Shown: positions 17,617-25,403, counted from the stretch's first letter. The stretch: DNA of 64,000 nucleotides from Flavobacteriia bacterium (GCA_004293165.1 RDYL01000008.1:124001-188000), one strand, 5' to 3'. The notes: a model not told the origin generated them from the sequence alone. Numbers and translations: made by a program.

Positions 17617-18192
17617 ATGATTCAAGCCTTACAACATGGTAACTATTACCATATTTACAATCGTGGAATTAATAGCGCAACGTTATTTAAAGAAAAAGAC
17701 AACTACGAACATTTCCTCAAACTTTTCGAATTACACATTGAACCAATTGCAGAAACTTTTGCATGGTGTTTAATGAAGAATCATTTCCATTTCATAGTTA
17801 GAATTAAAGAAACTTCTGAAATTGATTCAGATAAAAACAGTAATCCTTCACAAGCTTTTTCAAATCTTTTCAATGCATATACGAAAGCATTTAATAAGAG
17901 ATATAATAGACATGGTGCTTTGTTTGAAAGACCATTTAGGAGAAAACAAGTTAATTTTGATTTGTATTTACAAAATGTAGTTGCGTACATACATAATAAT
18001 CCTGTTCATCACAAAATTTGTTCCCATCCAATAGAATATCCATGGAGTTCCTACATTTCTTGTTTATCTGATAAACCAACTAAAATTAAAAGGACTGAGG
18101 TTATTACATGTTTTGGAGATGTAGAAAATTTCAAATATGTACATCAAGAAAAAGGAAATTATTTTGAAATTGAAAGTTCATTAGGAATTTGA
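17617..18192 (+). CDS. REP-associated tyrosine transposase (RAYT, Y1_Tnp/IS200-like)
   Basis: The 191-residue protein starts NYYHIYNRGINSATLFKEKDNY, the RAYT/TnpA_REP N-terminus. It contains AWCLMKNHFHFIVRI with the HxH (HFH) metal-binding pair of HUH nucleases, and SNLFNAYTKAFNKRYNRHGALFERPFRRKQV with the candidate catalytic Tyr, followed by VAYIHNNPVHHKIC and YPWSSYIS. All are typical of the family. RAYTs nick and mobilise REP palindromes and act as single-domesticated genes without their own inverted-repeat ends. Here REP-like palindromes lie on both sides (17526-17558; 18292-18641), which fits a RAYT with its cognate REPs. It looks intact. Confidence 0.92.
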   Translation: MIQALQHGNYYHIYNRGINSATLFKEKDNYEHFLKLFELHIEPIAETFAWCLMKNHFHFIVRIKETSEIDSDKNSNPSQAFSNLFNAYTKAFNKRYNRHGALFERPFRRKQVNFDLYLQNVVAYIHNNPVHHKICSHPIEYPWSSYISCLSDKPTKIKRTEVITCFGDVENFKYVHQEKGNYFEIESSLGI

Positions 18193-18207
18193 ATTTAGTC
18201 AATGATT

Positions 18208-18683
18208 TAAATCTGATAGGTTTGCTACTGTATAAAACACCAGCAGAAATGTTTGTTTGTAGTTAATAAAATTTAGAAAAAGTATTCTTTTAAACCTTAC
18301 AGGTTTTGAACCTGTAAGGTTTGACACCGAAAAAACACTAGCAAAAATGTTTGTTTGTAGTTAATTAAAATCTAGAAAAACTATTCTGTTAAACCTGACA
18401 GGTTTTCGAAACCTATCAGGTTTGATACCGTATAAAACTGATACCGTATAAAACACCAGCAAAAATGTTTGTTTGTAGTTAATAAAATCTAGAAAAACTA
18501 TTCTGTTAAACCTGACAGGTTTTCGAAACCTATCAGGTTTGATACCGTAAAAACACCAGCAGAAATATTTGTTAGTAGTTAATTAAAATCTAGAAAAACT
18601 ATTCTGTTAAACCTGACAGGTTTTCGAAACCTGTCAGGTTTGATACCGTATAAAACACCAGCAGAAATGTTGGTGTTTTTTTA
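18208..18683. repeat. Tandem array of about 100-base units carrying REP-like palindromes
   Basis: Downstream of the RAYT gene there are four palindromes at 18292-18322, 18391-18423, 18508-18540 and 18609-18641, plus a degenerate half copy near 18208-18222. Each is followed by a near-identical stretch (GATACCGTATAAAACACCAG, then GTTTGTTTGTAGTTAAT, then TCTAGAAAAACTATTCTGTT). Spacing between copies is 99, 117 and 101 bases; the 117 interval holds an extra short duplication near 18424-18440. The first palindrome has different arms (CCTTACAGG), the others CCTGACAGG/CCTATCAGG or CCTGTCAGG, so compensatory arm changes are partly kept. There is no gene in 18193-18744. Confidence 0.9.
18652..18683 (+). 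terminator. Rho-independent terminator at the end of the REP array
   Basis: AACACCA and TGGTGTT pair around GCAGAAATGT and are followed by a T run. The left half of this hairpin (AACACCAGCAGAAATGT) is what each upstream repeat unit also carries, without the right arm. Confidence 0.75.
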
Positions 18684-18718
18684 TGCCTAAAAATTTGTTA
18701 ACAACTATAGAAGCTATG

Positions 18719-18746
18719 CTTACAATTGTAAGCGGGTCAATTGTAT
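18719..18746. promoter_or_regulatory. Candidate operator of the small XRE regulator
   Basis: A perfect 14-base palindrome CTTACAATTGTAAG lies at 18719-18732. The core CAATTGTA recurs at 18738-18745, 15 bases further on. Twin boxes just upstream of a controller-type HTH gene are typical of autoregulated C proteins of restriction systems; here this is inference from position. Confidence 0.4.
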
Positions 18747-18768
18747 GCATAACAATAAATTTATAACC

Positions 18769-18945
18769 ATGAATATTAAAGAAAAATTTGGTCAAAAAGT
18801 TAAAAACCTTAGAGAAGAAAAAAACTTTTCAATTGAGCATTTAGCCAATATTTCCAATGTTGACAGAAACTATATTTCTGATATTGAGAAAGGCAAAAGA
18901 AATGTTTCCATAGAAATTATGGAAAATGATATTTTTGAAGAATAA
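18769..18945 (+). CDS. Short XRE-family HTH regulator, apparently C-terminally shortened
   Basis: I use the ATG at 18769 (MNIKEKFGQKVKNLREEKNFS); an upstream ATG at 18745 lies in the candidate operator. The 58 residues show four helices of a Cro/C1 HTH: IEHLANISNVDRNYISDIEKGKRNVSIEIME. In controller (C) proteins this is followed by a fifth helix of the KIAKALNV type before an acidic end. Here ME is followed directly by NDIFEE and stop, as if 8-9 codons had been lost in frame. It may be inactive as a dimer. It lies 35 bases upstream of a putative nuclease gene. Confidence 0.75.
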   Translation: MNIKEKFGQKVKNLREEKNFSIEHLANISNVDRNYISDIEKGKRNVSIEIMENDIFEE

Positions 18946-18980
18946 ATTAATAGTTTTACAATAATTAATTCTTGAACTAA

Positions 18981-19739
18981 ATGAAACATGAAAATTATGA
19001 AATTCTAAATTTATTAGGATATGGCTTAGCTAAATTTGATAACGAATTTATTAAACAATTTGGTTTTAAAACCAAAACTGCATTTTTTGATTATTTCGTT
19101 GAATTAAAAATCGTAGAAACGGGTAGTGTTGTAAAAAACAGAATGGATTTATTTGATCCATTTTTTCCAAATAACGGAAGAAAAGGTTGGTGGCAAAAAG
19201 GCGATGCATATATTCATAGAAAATATTTGATTGATAGTTTATTTGGCAATGAAAATGTGTTAGGTTATTCAAATATTGTAAAATTATATTTAAAAGAAAA
19301 TTACGAAATAAAAGAGCTTTTTGTCGAAGTAAAACCAATTGTAAAATCAAGATTTAAAAAACTTCAAGAAACAGGACTAGAAGCTGAACTATATTTTATG
19401 AATAACTTTAATGAAATTTCAGCTTTTAATAAAGGGATTTTGGAAGATGCTAGATTATATGGAGATGGGTATGATTTTCAAATCAATGTAAATGAAAACT
19501 CATTTTTAGCAGAAGTTAAAGGAATTAGAGCAAAAAAAGGAAGGTTTAGACTTACAGAAAACGAATATCAAAAAGCTAATGAATATAAAAATGATTATGT
19601 TGTAACTTTAGTTTTGAATTTAGATGATTTACCTACTTTTTTAACAATTGAAAATCCAATTAAAAATTTAAAATTTGAAGAACGAATAATAAAATCGAAA
19701 GAAACAAAAGAATATCATTTAATAACAGACATCTCATAA
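18981..19739 (+). CDS. DUF3883-like protein with a PD-(D/E)XK-type nuclease core (putative restriction enzyme)
   Basis: The protein has 252 residues and no signal peptide. The C-terminal third reads GYDFQI (candidate Asp165), then SFLAEVKGIRAKKGRFRLTE with the E-V-K pair Glu178/Lys180, then NEYQKANEYKNDYVVTLVLNL. This order (GYD, E-x-K, T-x-NE-x-x-A) is that of DUF3883 (NO VEIN C-terminal) domains, which have a PD-(D/E)XK nuclease fold. The N-terminal 130 residues are helical and unfamiliar, with RKGWWQKGDAYIHRKYLIDSLFG as a distinctive stretch. Paired with a C-protein-like regulator it suggests a restriction endonuclease, but no methyltransferase is nearby. Function is inferred. Confidence 0.6.
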   Translation: MKHENYEILNLLGYGLAKFDNEFIKQFGFKTKTAFFDYFVELKIVETGSVVKNRMDLFDPFFPNNGRKGWWQKGDAYIHRKYLIDSLFGNENVLGYSNIVKLYLKENYEIKELFVEVKPIVKSRFKKLQETGLEAELYFMNNFNEISAFNKGILEDARLYGDGYDFQINVNENSFLAEVKGIRAKKGRFRLTENEYQKANEYKNDYVVTLVLNLDDLPTFLTIENPIKNLKFEERIIKSKETKEYHLITDIS

Positions 19740-19742
19740 TGT

Positions 19743-19934
19743 ATGAAAGATTACACAATTTTAGAAATCAAAACTGTTTTAAACCCTCCTATAATATTAA
19801 ATTTTACTGATTATGTAAATTGTCCCATATGTGATAATGAAATTGATGTAAAAGATATGAAAGTAGACAATAACAGTTCTGTTGATTGTGAAAATTGTAA
19901 TCATACTATAAAATTTAAAATCGTAAAAATTTAA
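19743..19934 (+). CDS. Small zinc-ribbon protein of unknown function
   Basis: The 63-residue protein has two CxxC knuckles, Cys27-xx-Cys30 and Cys49-xx-Cys52 (VNCPICDN and VDCENCNH), which should bind one zinc. The rest is a beta-rich N-terminus (KDYTILEIKTVLNPPIILNF) and a short basic end. It starts 3 bases after the nuclease-like gene, so the two are probably cotranscribed and may work together. No family beyond a zinc ribbon was recognised. Confidence 0.6.
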   Translation: MKDYTILEIKTVLNPPIILNFTDYVNCPICDNEIDVKDMKVDNNSSVDCENCNHTIKFKIVKI

Positions 19935-19958
19935 ATTTTATCTAATAAGATAGCATAA

Positions 19959-20114
19959 TCTGTAACCCTTGAATGGTTACAAAAAAAAGGGACAGATTCT
20001 GTTAGATTATGGCGTAAAAAAGATGATTATTCAACAATAAATATTGATTTTGCTTCAATTGGTTCCTTTGAAGCTTTTATGAATGATGAACCTATTTCAA
20101 TTGATGAGGATTAA
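19959..20114 (+). pseudogene. Remnant reading frame after the zinc-ribbon gene
   Basis: There are 51 open codons with no start codon at the left end, preceded by a stop at 19956-19958. The translation (LEWLQKKGTDSVRLWRKK, then a long FxxIGSFEAFMNDEP stretch, ending ISIDED) looks like a real protein C-terminus, not random AT-rich code. It probably is what remains of a gene whose front was lost. I could not identify the family. The hairpin GTAACC-GGTTAC at 19962-19980 lies at its left border. Confidence 0.4.
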
Positions 20115-20117
20115 AAT

Positions 20118-20675
20118 TTAAACCCCATCCACCGCCTTCACACCCTCTAAAAAATCAATACTTTTCACTTCTTCAAAAAAGTCGATTTCGGTTTCGTGAG
20201 GTAAAAAATCAGAGATGATGCGCACGATAAAATCTTGTGGTTTTTTCAAATATTTAAAAGTGTAATCTTCCATATTTACTACAGTTTTTTCAGCTAAATC
20301 GGTTGTTCGTACAAACTTATCAGAAGTTAAGGATGACAAACAAGGTAAATTTAGCTTTGGCTTTTCGGTGATAATGGGTTTTCCGTTTTCAAACAAACCG
20401 CCTTCGTAACCGTATAGCGAAGCATTGGTAATTTCGATAGGCTTTCCTAAATGCAAATAATCAGGCAAATGGGCTTCTTTCCCTACTACAGCGGCAAAAC
20501 CCATCAATACACAAATATCGTGTGGTGGCATTTGCATCATCGTTTTAGCCGTACTTTCACGACCAATTCCAGAAACGATTACTTCGTACGTATGATTCAA
20601 ATTGGAAATTCGATCTAAAGCGTTTAGTACTTTTTCTCGTTCAATTTCCATTGGGGTTAGGATAATTATCTTCAA
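20118..20675 (-). CDS. Nucleoside phosphorylase/nucleosidase-like protein
   Basis: The 185-residue protein begins KIIILTPMEIEREKVLNAL and has EVIVSGIGRESTAKTM, ICVLMGFAAVVG and VVNMEDYTFKYL. These match the strands and the ME(D/G) substrate motif of the PNP/MTAN superfamily, which includes MTA/SAH nucleosidase and futalosine hydrolase. It is shorter than a usual MTAN (about 230) and the Asp of the catalytic SDFLPHE segment is arguable. Futalosine hydrolase (menaquinone synthesis) is possible but not shown. It is divergent from the aminotransferase gene. Confidence 0.6.
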   Translation of the reverse strand: MKIIILTPMEIEREKVLNALDRISNLNHTYEVIVSGIGRESTAKTMMQMPPHDICVLMGFAAVVGKEAHLPDYLHLGKPIEITNASLYGYEGGLFENGKPIITEKPKLNLPCLSSLTSDKFVRTTDLAEKTVVNMEDYTFKYLKKPQDFIVRIISDFLPHETEIDFFEEVKSIDFLEGVKAVDGV

Positions 20676-20735
20676 TGTGTAATTTTTTGAAATACAAAGT
20701 AAAAGAAATCTATCTTAGTTTCCTAAATTTGTAAC

Positions 20736-21863
20736 ATGTCAAAACTACCTAACATCACCACCAGTATATTTTCTGTAATGTCGCAATTAGCGAACGAACA
20801 CGGAGCCATCAATTTATCGCAAGGATTTCCAAATTTCCCCGAAGACGAACGATTGTTGCAAATTTCGGAACGTATTATTCGAGAAAACATTCATCAATAT
20901 ACACCAATGGCAGGTTTGCCTTCGTTATTGGAAAAAATTGCGAATCAAACGTTAAATCAATACGGTAGAAAAGTCAATACTGCAACCGAACTATTGATTA
21001 CCGCTGGTGCAACACAAGGCGTTTTTACAGCGATAAACACGTTTGTAAATCATGGTGACGAAGTGTTGATTTTAGATCCAAGTTATGACAGTTACGAGCC
21101 TTCAGTTTTGGTAGCGGGCGGTAAACCAGTTCGTGTTTCATTAAATGATGATTATACGCCTAATTTCAATCGAATTGAAAGTGCCATTTCTACTAAAACC
21201 AAAATGATTGTCATCAATAATCCACACAATCCTACGGGAAGAATTTGGACAGAACAAGATTTTGAAGCTTTAGAAACCATTTTAGAAAAACATCCCCAAA
21301 TTCTTATTTTGGGTGACGAAGTGTATGAATACATTACTTTTTCGCAACCTCATATTTCGTTTAATACACGTCCAAAATTAGTCGAAAGAACGATTATCGC
21401 TTCTTCTTTTGGAAAATCATTACATGTTACGGGTTGGAAAGTTGGTTACTTAATTTCACCTGAAAATCTAATGTTCGAAATGAAGAAAGTGCATCAATTT
21501 TTGGTATTCAGTGTGAATAGTTTTTCGCAACATGCGATTTCAGAATATTTGGATGTGGTTGATTTTAGTGAAGTTTCGAAAATGTACCAACGCAAACGCG
21601 ATTTGTTTCAAAACCTAATCAAAGACAGCCGTTTTGAGTTGATGCCTTGTGATGGAACGTATTTTCAGGTGGTGAATTACAACCAAATTTCATCCAAAAA
21701 CGATGTGGATTTTGCTAAAGAATTGATTATAAATCATGGTGTAGCTTCTATTCCGATTTCAGTTTTTTACAATGATGCTACGGATAGACACATGCTTCGT
21801 TTTTGTTTTGCTAAAACGGATGAAACTTTGATTGCAGCAGCAAAAAAATTGTGCTCTATATAA
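20736..21863 (+). CDS. PLP-dependent aminotransferase, methionine/kynurenine aminotransferase type (YbdL-like)
   Basis: The 375-residue class I aminotransferase has NLSQGFPNFPEDERLL and QYTPMAGLPSLLEKIA at its N-terminus, the pattern of YbdL/methionine aminotransferases. The PLP site comprises NNPHNPTGR (Asn), GDEVYEY (Asp, Tyr) and ASSFGKSLHVTGWKVGYL, where Lys forms the Schiff base. The C-terminal Arg lies in HMLRFCFAKTD. YbdL prefers methionine and aromatic amino acids; the substrate here is inferred. A TAAATTTG box at 20724-20731 is too near the ATG to judge as a promoter. Confidence 0.88.
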   Translation: MSKLPNITTSIFSVMSQLANEHGAINLSQGFPNFPEDERLLQISERIIRENIHQYTPMAGLPSLLEKIANQTLNQYGRKVNTATELLITAGATQGVFTAINTFVNHGDEVLILDPSYDSYEPSVLVAGGKPVRVSLNDDYTPNFNRIESAISTKTKMIVINNPHNPTGRIWTEQDFEALETILEKHPQILILGDEVYEYITFSQPHISFNTRPKLVERTIIASSFGKSLHVTGWKVGYLISPENLMFEMKKVHQFLVFSVNSFSQHAISEYLDVVDFSEVSKMYQRKRDLFQNLIKDSRFELMPCDGTYFQVVNYNQISSKNDVDFAKELIINHGVASIPISVFYNDATDRHMLRFCFAKTDETLIAAAKKLCSI

Positions 21864-21913
21864 AACCATTGGCAATAAATGATATTTTATTAGTCAATCT
21901 AACTTAACAATAC

Positions 21914-21999
21914 CTATACAAGAAAGTGTTTTTAGACTAACTTATTTAGTAATTACTGCTAAAAACAATTGAAAAACAAAAAACTACTTTCTTGTATAG
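21914..21999. repeat. Inverted-repeat element (about 86 bases) upstream of the T9SS protein gene
   Basis: CTATACAAGAAAGT at the left (21914-21927) and its exact reverse complement ACTTTCTTGTATAG at the right (21986-21999) bracket 58 bases. The similarity continues inwards (GTTTTT / AAAAAC) after one base. No target duplication is visible. It could be a MITE-like element or a large hairpin in the 5' leader of the next gene. Confidence 0.55.
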
Positions 22000-22054
22000 T
22001 TTTTATGTCGTTTTACCACCAAATTATCATAAAAAGATGTGTTACTTTAGAGAT

Positions 22055-25000
22055 ATGATTATGCCTAACTATATCGCTAAAAAACTAAAGCACTTTTGCA
22101 TCTTAATTGCACTTATTTTCTATACAAACATTTCGTTTGGTCAGTTAAGTTTTTGCACAGGAAGTAGCGGAGCTCCTATATTTTTTGAAGACTTCGGGAG
22201 TGGCACAACTTATGGACCCGCATTACCAGCAGGCATTACAAACTATGCCTATGTTAACAGTGGTTTCCCTCAAGATGGTCAATATACTTTATATTATAGA
22301 ACAAATTTAATTCCAAATTCATCAAATTGGCTTTATTCTTTAGATCATACACCAGACAATGCTCCTAATGGCGTCAATGGAAAATGCTTAATTGTAAACG
22401 CAAGCAACACACCTGGGCAATTTTATAGAAGAACAGTTACTGGACTTTGTAGCAATACTCGATTTGAATTTTCTGCATGGCTATTAAATATCTACAATGC
22501 TGCATCAAATGGCTGTTCTGGAAGCGGTATTCCAATTAATGTAACTTTTGAAATTTGGGATGCAACAGATACGGTTCTACTACAATCAGGAAATACTGGA
22601 AATATATCTGGAACATCATTTCCAAACTGGAACCAATTTGGATTAGTTTTTACCATGCCTGCAACACAAACTTCTGTAATACTTAAAATGCGTAATAATG
22701 GCAGTGGTGGTTGTGGAAACGACTTAGCTATTGATGATATTATGTTTAGAACGTGTGGAGAATATAGCGCTATCATAAATTCAACTACAAGTGGAAACAG
22801 CATGAACATATGCGAAAATGCCGCTATTACTCATCCCAATTTAGTGGTTACTACCACAGGAAGTATTGCACATGTATATCAATGGCAACAAAGTAATAAC
22901 AATGTAAATTACACAGATATTGTTGGCGCGAATTCATCCAATTACTCTATTCCTAATTTAAGCGCCACAACCTATTACAGAGTTAAAGTTGCACAGGATA
23001 TTTCAAATTTAAACAATCCTTTTTGTTCTTCATTTTCTGATATTTATACGGTTAATTTTAATCCATCACCTAATTCGCCTGTTTCAAATGGAAATCAAAC
23101 AATTTGTTCCAATCAAGCAACTAGTTTGGGCGTAAGTGTTTCTGCAAACGAAAGCGTTAATTGGTATGATAGTGCTACAAATGGCAATTTATTACTTTCA
23201 AATTCTTTATCATTTTCACCAACAATTCCGGGAACTTATTATGCGGAATCATTCAATCAAACTACAAATTGCAAAAGTAATACAAGAACTGCTGTGACTC
23301 TTTTACCTGCAGTAACAACATCATTTTCTGGTATAACGAACATTTGTTCATCAGAAACTATCCTATTAAATTTAAACGCATCCGATACGTCGGCTACCCA
23401 TAATTGGACAGCAAGTTCTACAGATGTAACTGGATTTTCTAATGGCTCTGGGACTACAATTTCTCAAACATTAACTTATACTGGAAATGCTACCGGAACA
23501 GTAATTTATAATGTAACTCCAGTGATTAATGGTTGTGCTGGTACACCACAAACAATAACGGTAACGGTAAATCCACAAACCAATAGTACTATCACTTTTC
23601 CTACTATTACTACTTCATATTGTTTAAATGCAATCCCTTCTTTACTGCCTACCTCATCATCAAATAGCACGCCTATAAACGGAACATGGAGTCCTTCAAC
23701 TATTAACACTTCTATTGTAGGAACTACTACTTATACATTTACGCCACAAGCTAATCCCTGTATAATATATGCACCTTTTACTATAGATATTACAATTGCG
23801 AACAACATTACACCCAATTTTGATAACACTATTTTTGTTTGTTCTGGAACAACGCCGCCAACATTAAATTCAACCTCACCAAACGGAATTAGCGGAACAT
23901 GGACACCCGCAACAATTGACAACACGAATTCGGGAAGCTATCTTTTTACGCCCAACCCAAATCAATGTGCGAGTTCACAAACAATTAATGTAATCGTAGG
24001 AATAAATACAACTACCATTTCTTTTACTGGAGCTACAACAATATGTTCAAACGAAACAACTTCTTTAAATTTAATTGCTTCGGACCCAAATGCAACAATT
24101 GTATGGACGGCTAGCACAACTAATGTAACAGGTATTTCAAATGGTTCAGGAAATACTATTTCTCAAACTTTATTGAATTCAGGAAATACAAGCGGAACGG
24201 TTGTGTATACTATAAACACATTACTTAACGGATGTTTGGGCACACCTCAATCAATAACTGTAACTGTAAATCCACAAAATAATATTACACTAACTTTTTC
24301 AGGAATTCAAAACTTGTATTGTTTAAATGAAATAGCCCCTCCGCTTCCTACTTTTTCAACCAATAGTACCCCATTGATAGGGACTTGGAATCCTTCAACA
24401 ATTAACACAGCAACATTAGGAACAACCACTTACACCTTTACAGCACAACCAATTTCATGTACTATTATTAGCCCTTATTCGCTAACTATTACCGTTGGAG
24501 ATAATTTTTACCCAGATTTTACAGACAATCTGAATTTATGTGCGGGTGAATTGCCACCTACACTTACTGCTACATCACCTAACGGAATTTCTGGCATATG
24601 GACACCTTCTGTAATTGATAATTTAGTTTCTGGAAGCTATACTTTTACTCCAACATCAAATTCTTGTGCGGTACCACAAACCATTGCAGTAACTGTTTTT
24701 CAGCCAACCTTAACTGCAATAGACTACACTATACATGAAGCGTTTTCAGAACAGCAAACTATTACAATTACTGCTTTTTCAAATGGAGATTACTTATACC
24801 AATTAGACAATGAAACTCCACAAGCGAATTCAGTCTTTGAAAATGTAAGTCCTGGAAATCATATCATAACAGTATATGACAAAAATGGCTGTTCGGCACC
24901 AATAAGTGAGGAAATTACGGTAATTGATTATCCAAACTATTTTACACCAAATAATGACGGCCACAATGATGTATGGCAAATAAAGGGAATAAATAATTTA

Positions 25001-25189
25001 GATAATTGGAGTATTTCTATTTTTGACCGATACGGTAAATTACTTGATAGATTAAACACAATTTATCCTTTTTGGGATGGGATTTATAATAATGAAACTT
25101 TACCTGCTTCTGATTATTGGTTTACAATAACCTATACTGAAAACAATATTACCAAAACCTTTAAATCACATTTTAGTTTAATTCGATAA
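22055..25189 (+). CDS. Large surface protein with type B T9SS sorting domain
   Basis: From the ATG at 22055 (22061 is an alternative) the protein has 1044 residues and a signal peptide (ending ISFGQ). The N-terminal part (FEDFGSGT; FYRRTVTGLCSNTRFEFSAW) looks like a jelly-roll or MAM/lectin domain. Ig-like modules follow, including one block of about 233 residues present twice in tandem (from 23321 and 24020; shared GTPQ(S/T)ITVTVNPQ and SPNGISG(T/I)WTP). The C-terminus, YFTPNNDGHNDVWQI to FKSHFSLIR, is the gliding-motility CTD that targets proteins to the type IX system. Probably a secreted or surface adhesin; the ligand is unknown. Confidence 0.9.
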   Translation: MIMPNYIAKKLKHFCILIALIFYTNISFGQLSFCTGSSGAPIFFEDFGSGTTYGPALPAGITNYAYVNSGFPQDGQYTLYYRTNLIPNSSNWLYSLDHTPDNAPNGVNGKCLIVNASNTPGQFYRRTVTGLCSNTRFEFSAWLLNIYNAASNGCSGSGIPINVTFEIWDATDTVLLQSGNTGNISGTSFPNWNQFGLVFTMPATQTSVILKMRNNGSGGCGNDLAIDDIMFRTCGEYSAIINSTTSGNSMNICENAAITHPNLVVTTTGSIAHVYQWQQSNNNVNYTDIVGANSSNYSIPNLSATTYYRVKVAQDISNLNNPFCSSFSDIYTVNFNPSPNSPVSNGNQTICSNQATSLGVSVSANESVNWYDSATNGNLLLSNSLSFSPTIPGTYYAESFNQTTNCKSNTRTAVTLLPAVTTSFSGITNICSSETILLNLNASDTSATHNWTASSTDVTGFSNGSGTTISQTLTYTGNATGTVIYNVTPVINGCAGTPQTITVTVNPQTNSTITFPTITTSYCLNAIPSLLPTSSSNSTPINGTWSPSTINTSIVGTTTYTFTPQANPCIIYAPFTIDITIANNITPNFDNTIFVCSGTTPPTLNSTSPNGISGTWTPATIDNTNSGSYLFTPNPNQCASSQTINVIVGINTTTISFTGATTICSNETTSLNLIASDPNATIVWTASTTNVTGISNGSGNTISQTLLNSGNTSGTVVYTINTLLNGCLGTPQSITVTVNPQNNITLTFSGIQNLYCLNEIAPPLPTFSTNSTPLIGTWNPSTINTATLGTTTYTFTAQPISCTIISPYSLTITVGDNFYPDFTDNLNLCAGELPPTLTATSPNGISGIWTPSVIDNLVSGSYTFTPTSNSCAVPQTIAVTVFQPTLTAIDYTIHEAFSEQQTITITAFSNGDYLYQLDNETPQANSVFENVSPGNHIITVYDKNGCSAPISEEITVIDYPNYFTPNNDGHNDVWQIKGINNLDNWSISIFDRYGKLLDRLNTIYPFWDGIYNNETLPASDYWFTITYTENNITKTFKSHFSLIR

Positions 25190-25255
25190 TGCTTCAATTT
25201 TATGAGTGCATGTTGTTAAATTTATTATCACTACATTTACTAAAACATAGAAATT

Positions 25256-25366
25256 ATGGCAAAAAGTCAAGATGCGAAGAAAACAGCAAAAAAGGAACCT
25301 TTAAAAACGGCAAAAGAGAAGAAAGAAGATAAACGCAATAAGAAAAATTTACCAAAACGTGATTAA
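25256..25366 (+). CDS. Tiny Lys-rich protein (36 residues)
   Basis: ATG at 25256 opens a 36-codon frame starting MAKSQDAKKTAKKEPLKTAKEKK and ending NLPKRD, more than one third Lys. It is followed by a terminator, as a real gene would be. Very similar tiny basic proteins are annotated in flavobacteria, as far as I recall, but no function is known. A nucleic-acid-binding or chaperone role is only a guess. The rest of the spacer up to parA (25404-25578) shows nothing recognisable. Confidence 0.6.
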   Translation: MAKSQDAKKTAKKEPLKTAKEKKEDKRNKKNLPKRD

Positions 25367-25378
25367 AAGTCACTACAA

Positions 25379-25403
25379 ATACGAATATAATTCGTGTTTT
25401 TTT
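25379..25403 (+). terminator. Rho-independent terminator
   Basis: ACGAAT and ATTCGT pair around ATA and are followed by GTTTTTTT, 13 bases after the Lys-rich gene. Confidence 0.7.

Noticed and set aside
18292..18641. CRISPR-like array because of regularly spaced palindromes
   Set aside because: The sequence between palindromes is also repeated nearly identically, there are no unique spacers, and no cas genes are near. It is a REP tandem array.
18981..19739. A complete type II restriction-modification system
   Set aside because: No methyltransferase motifs (DPPY, NPPY, PCQ) were seen in any frame of 18-20.2 kb, so only a partial or different system can be claimed.
19962..19988. GTAACC-GGTTAC hairpin as a terminator
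   Set aside because: It is followed by A, not T, on the plus strand, and no T run follows on the minus strand.
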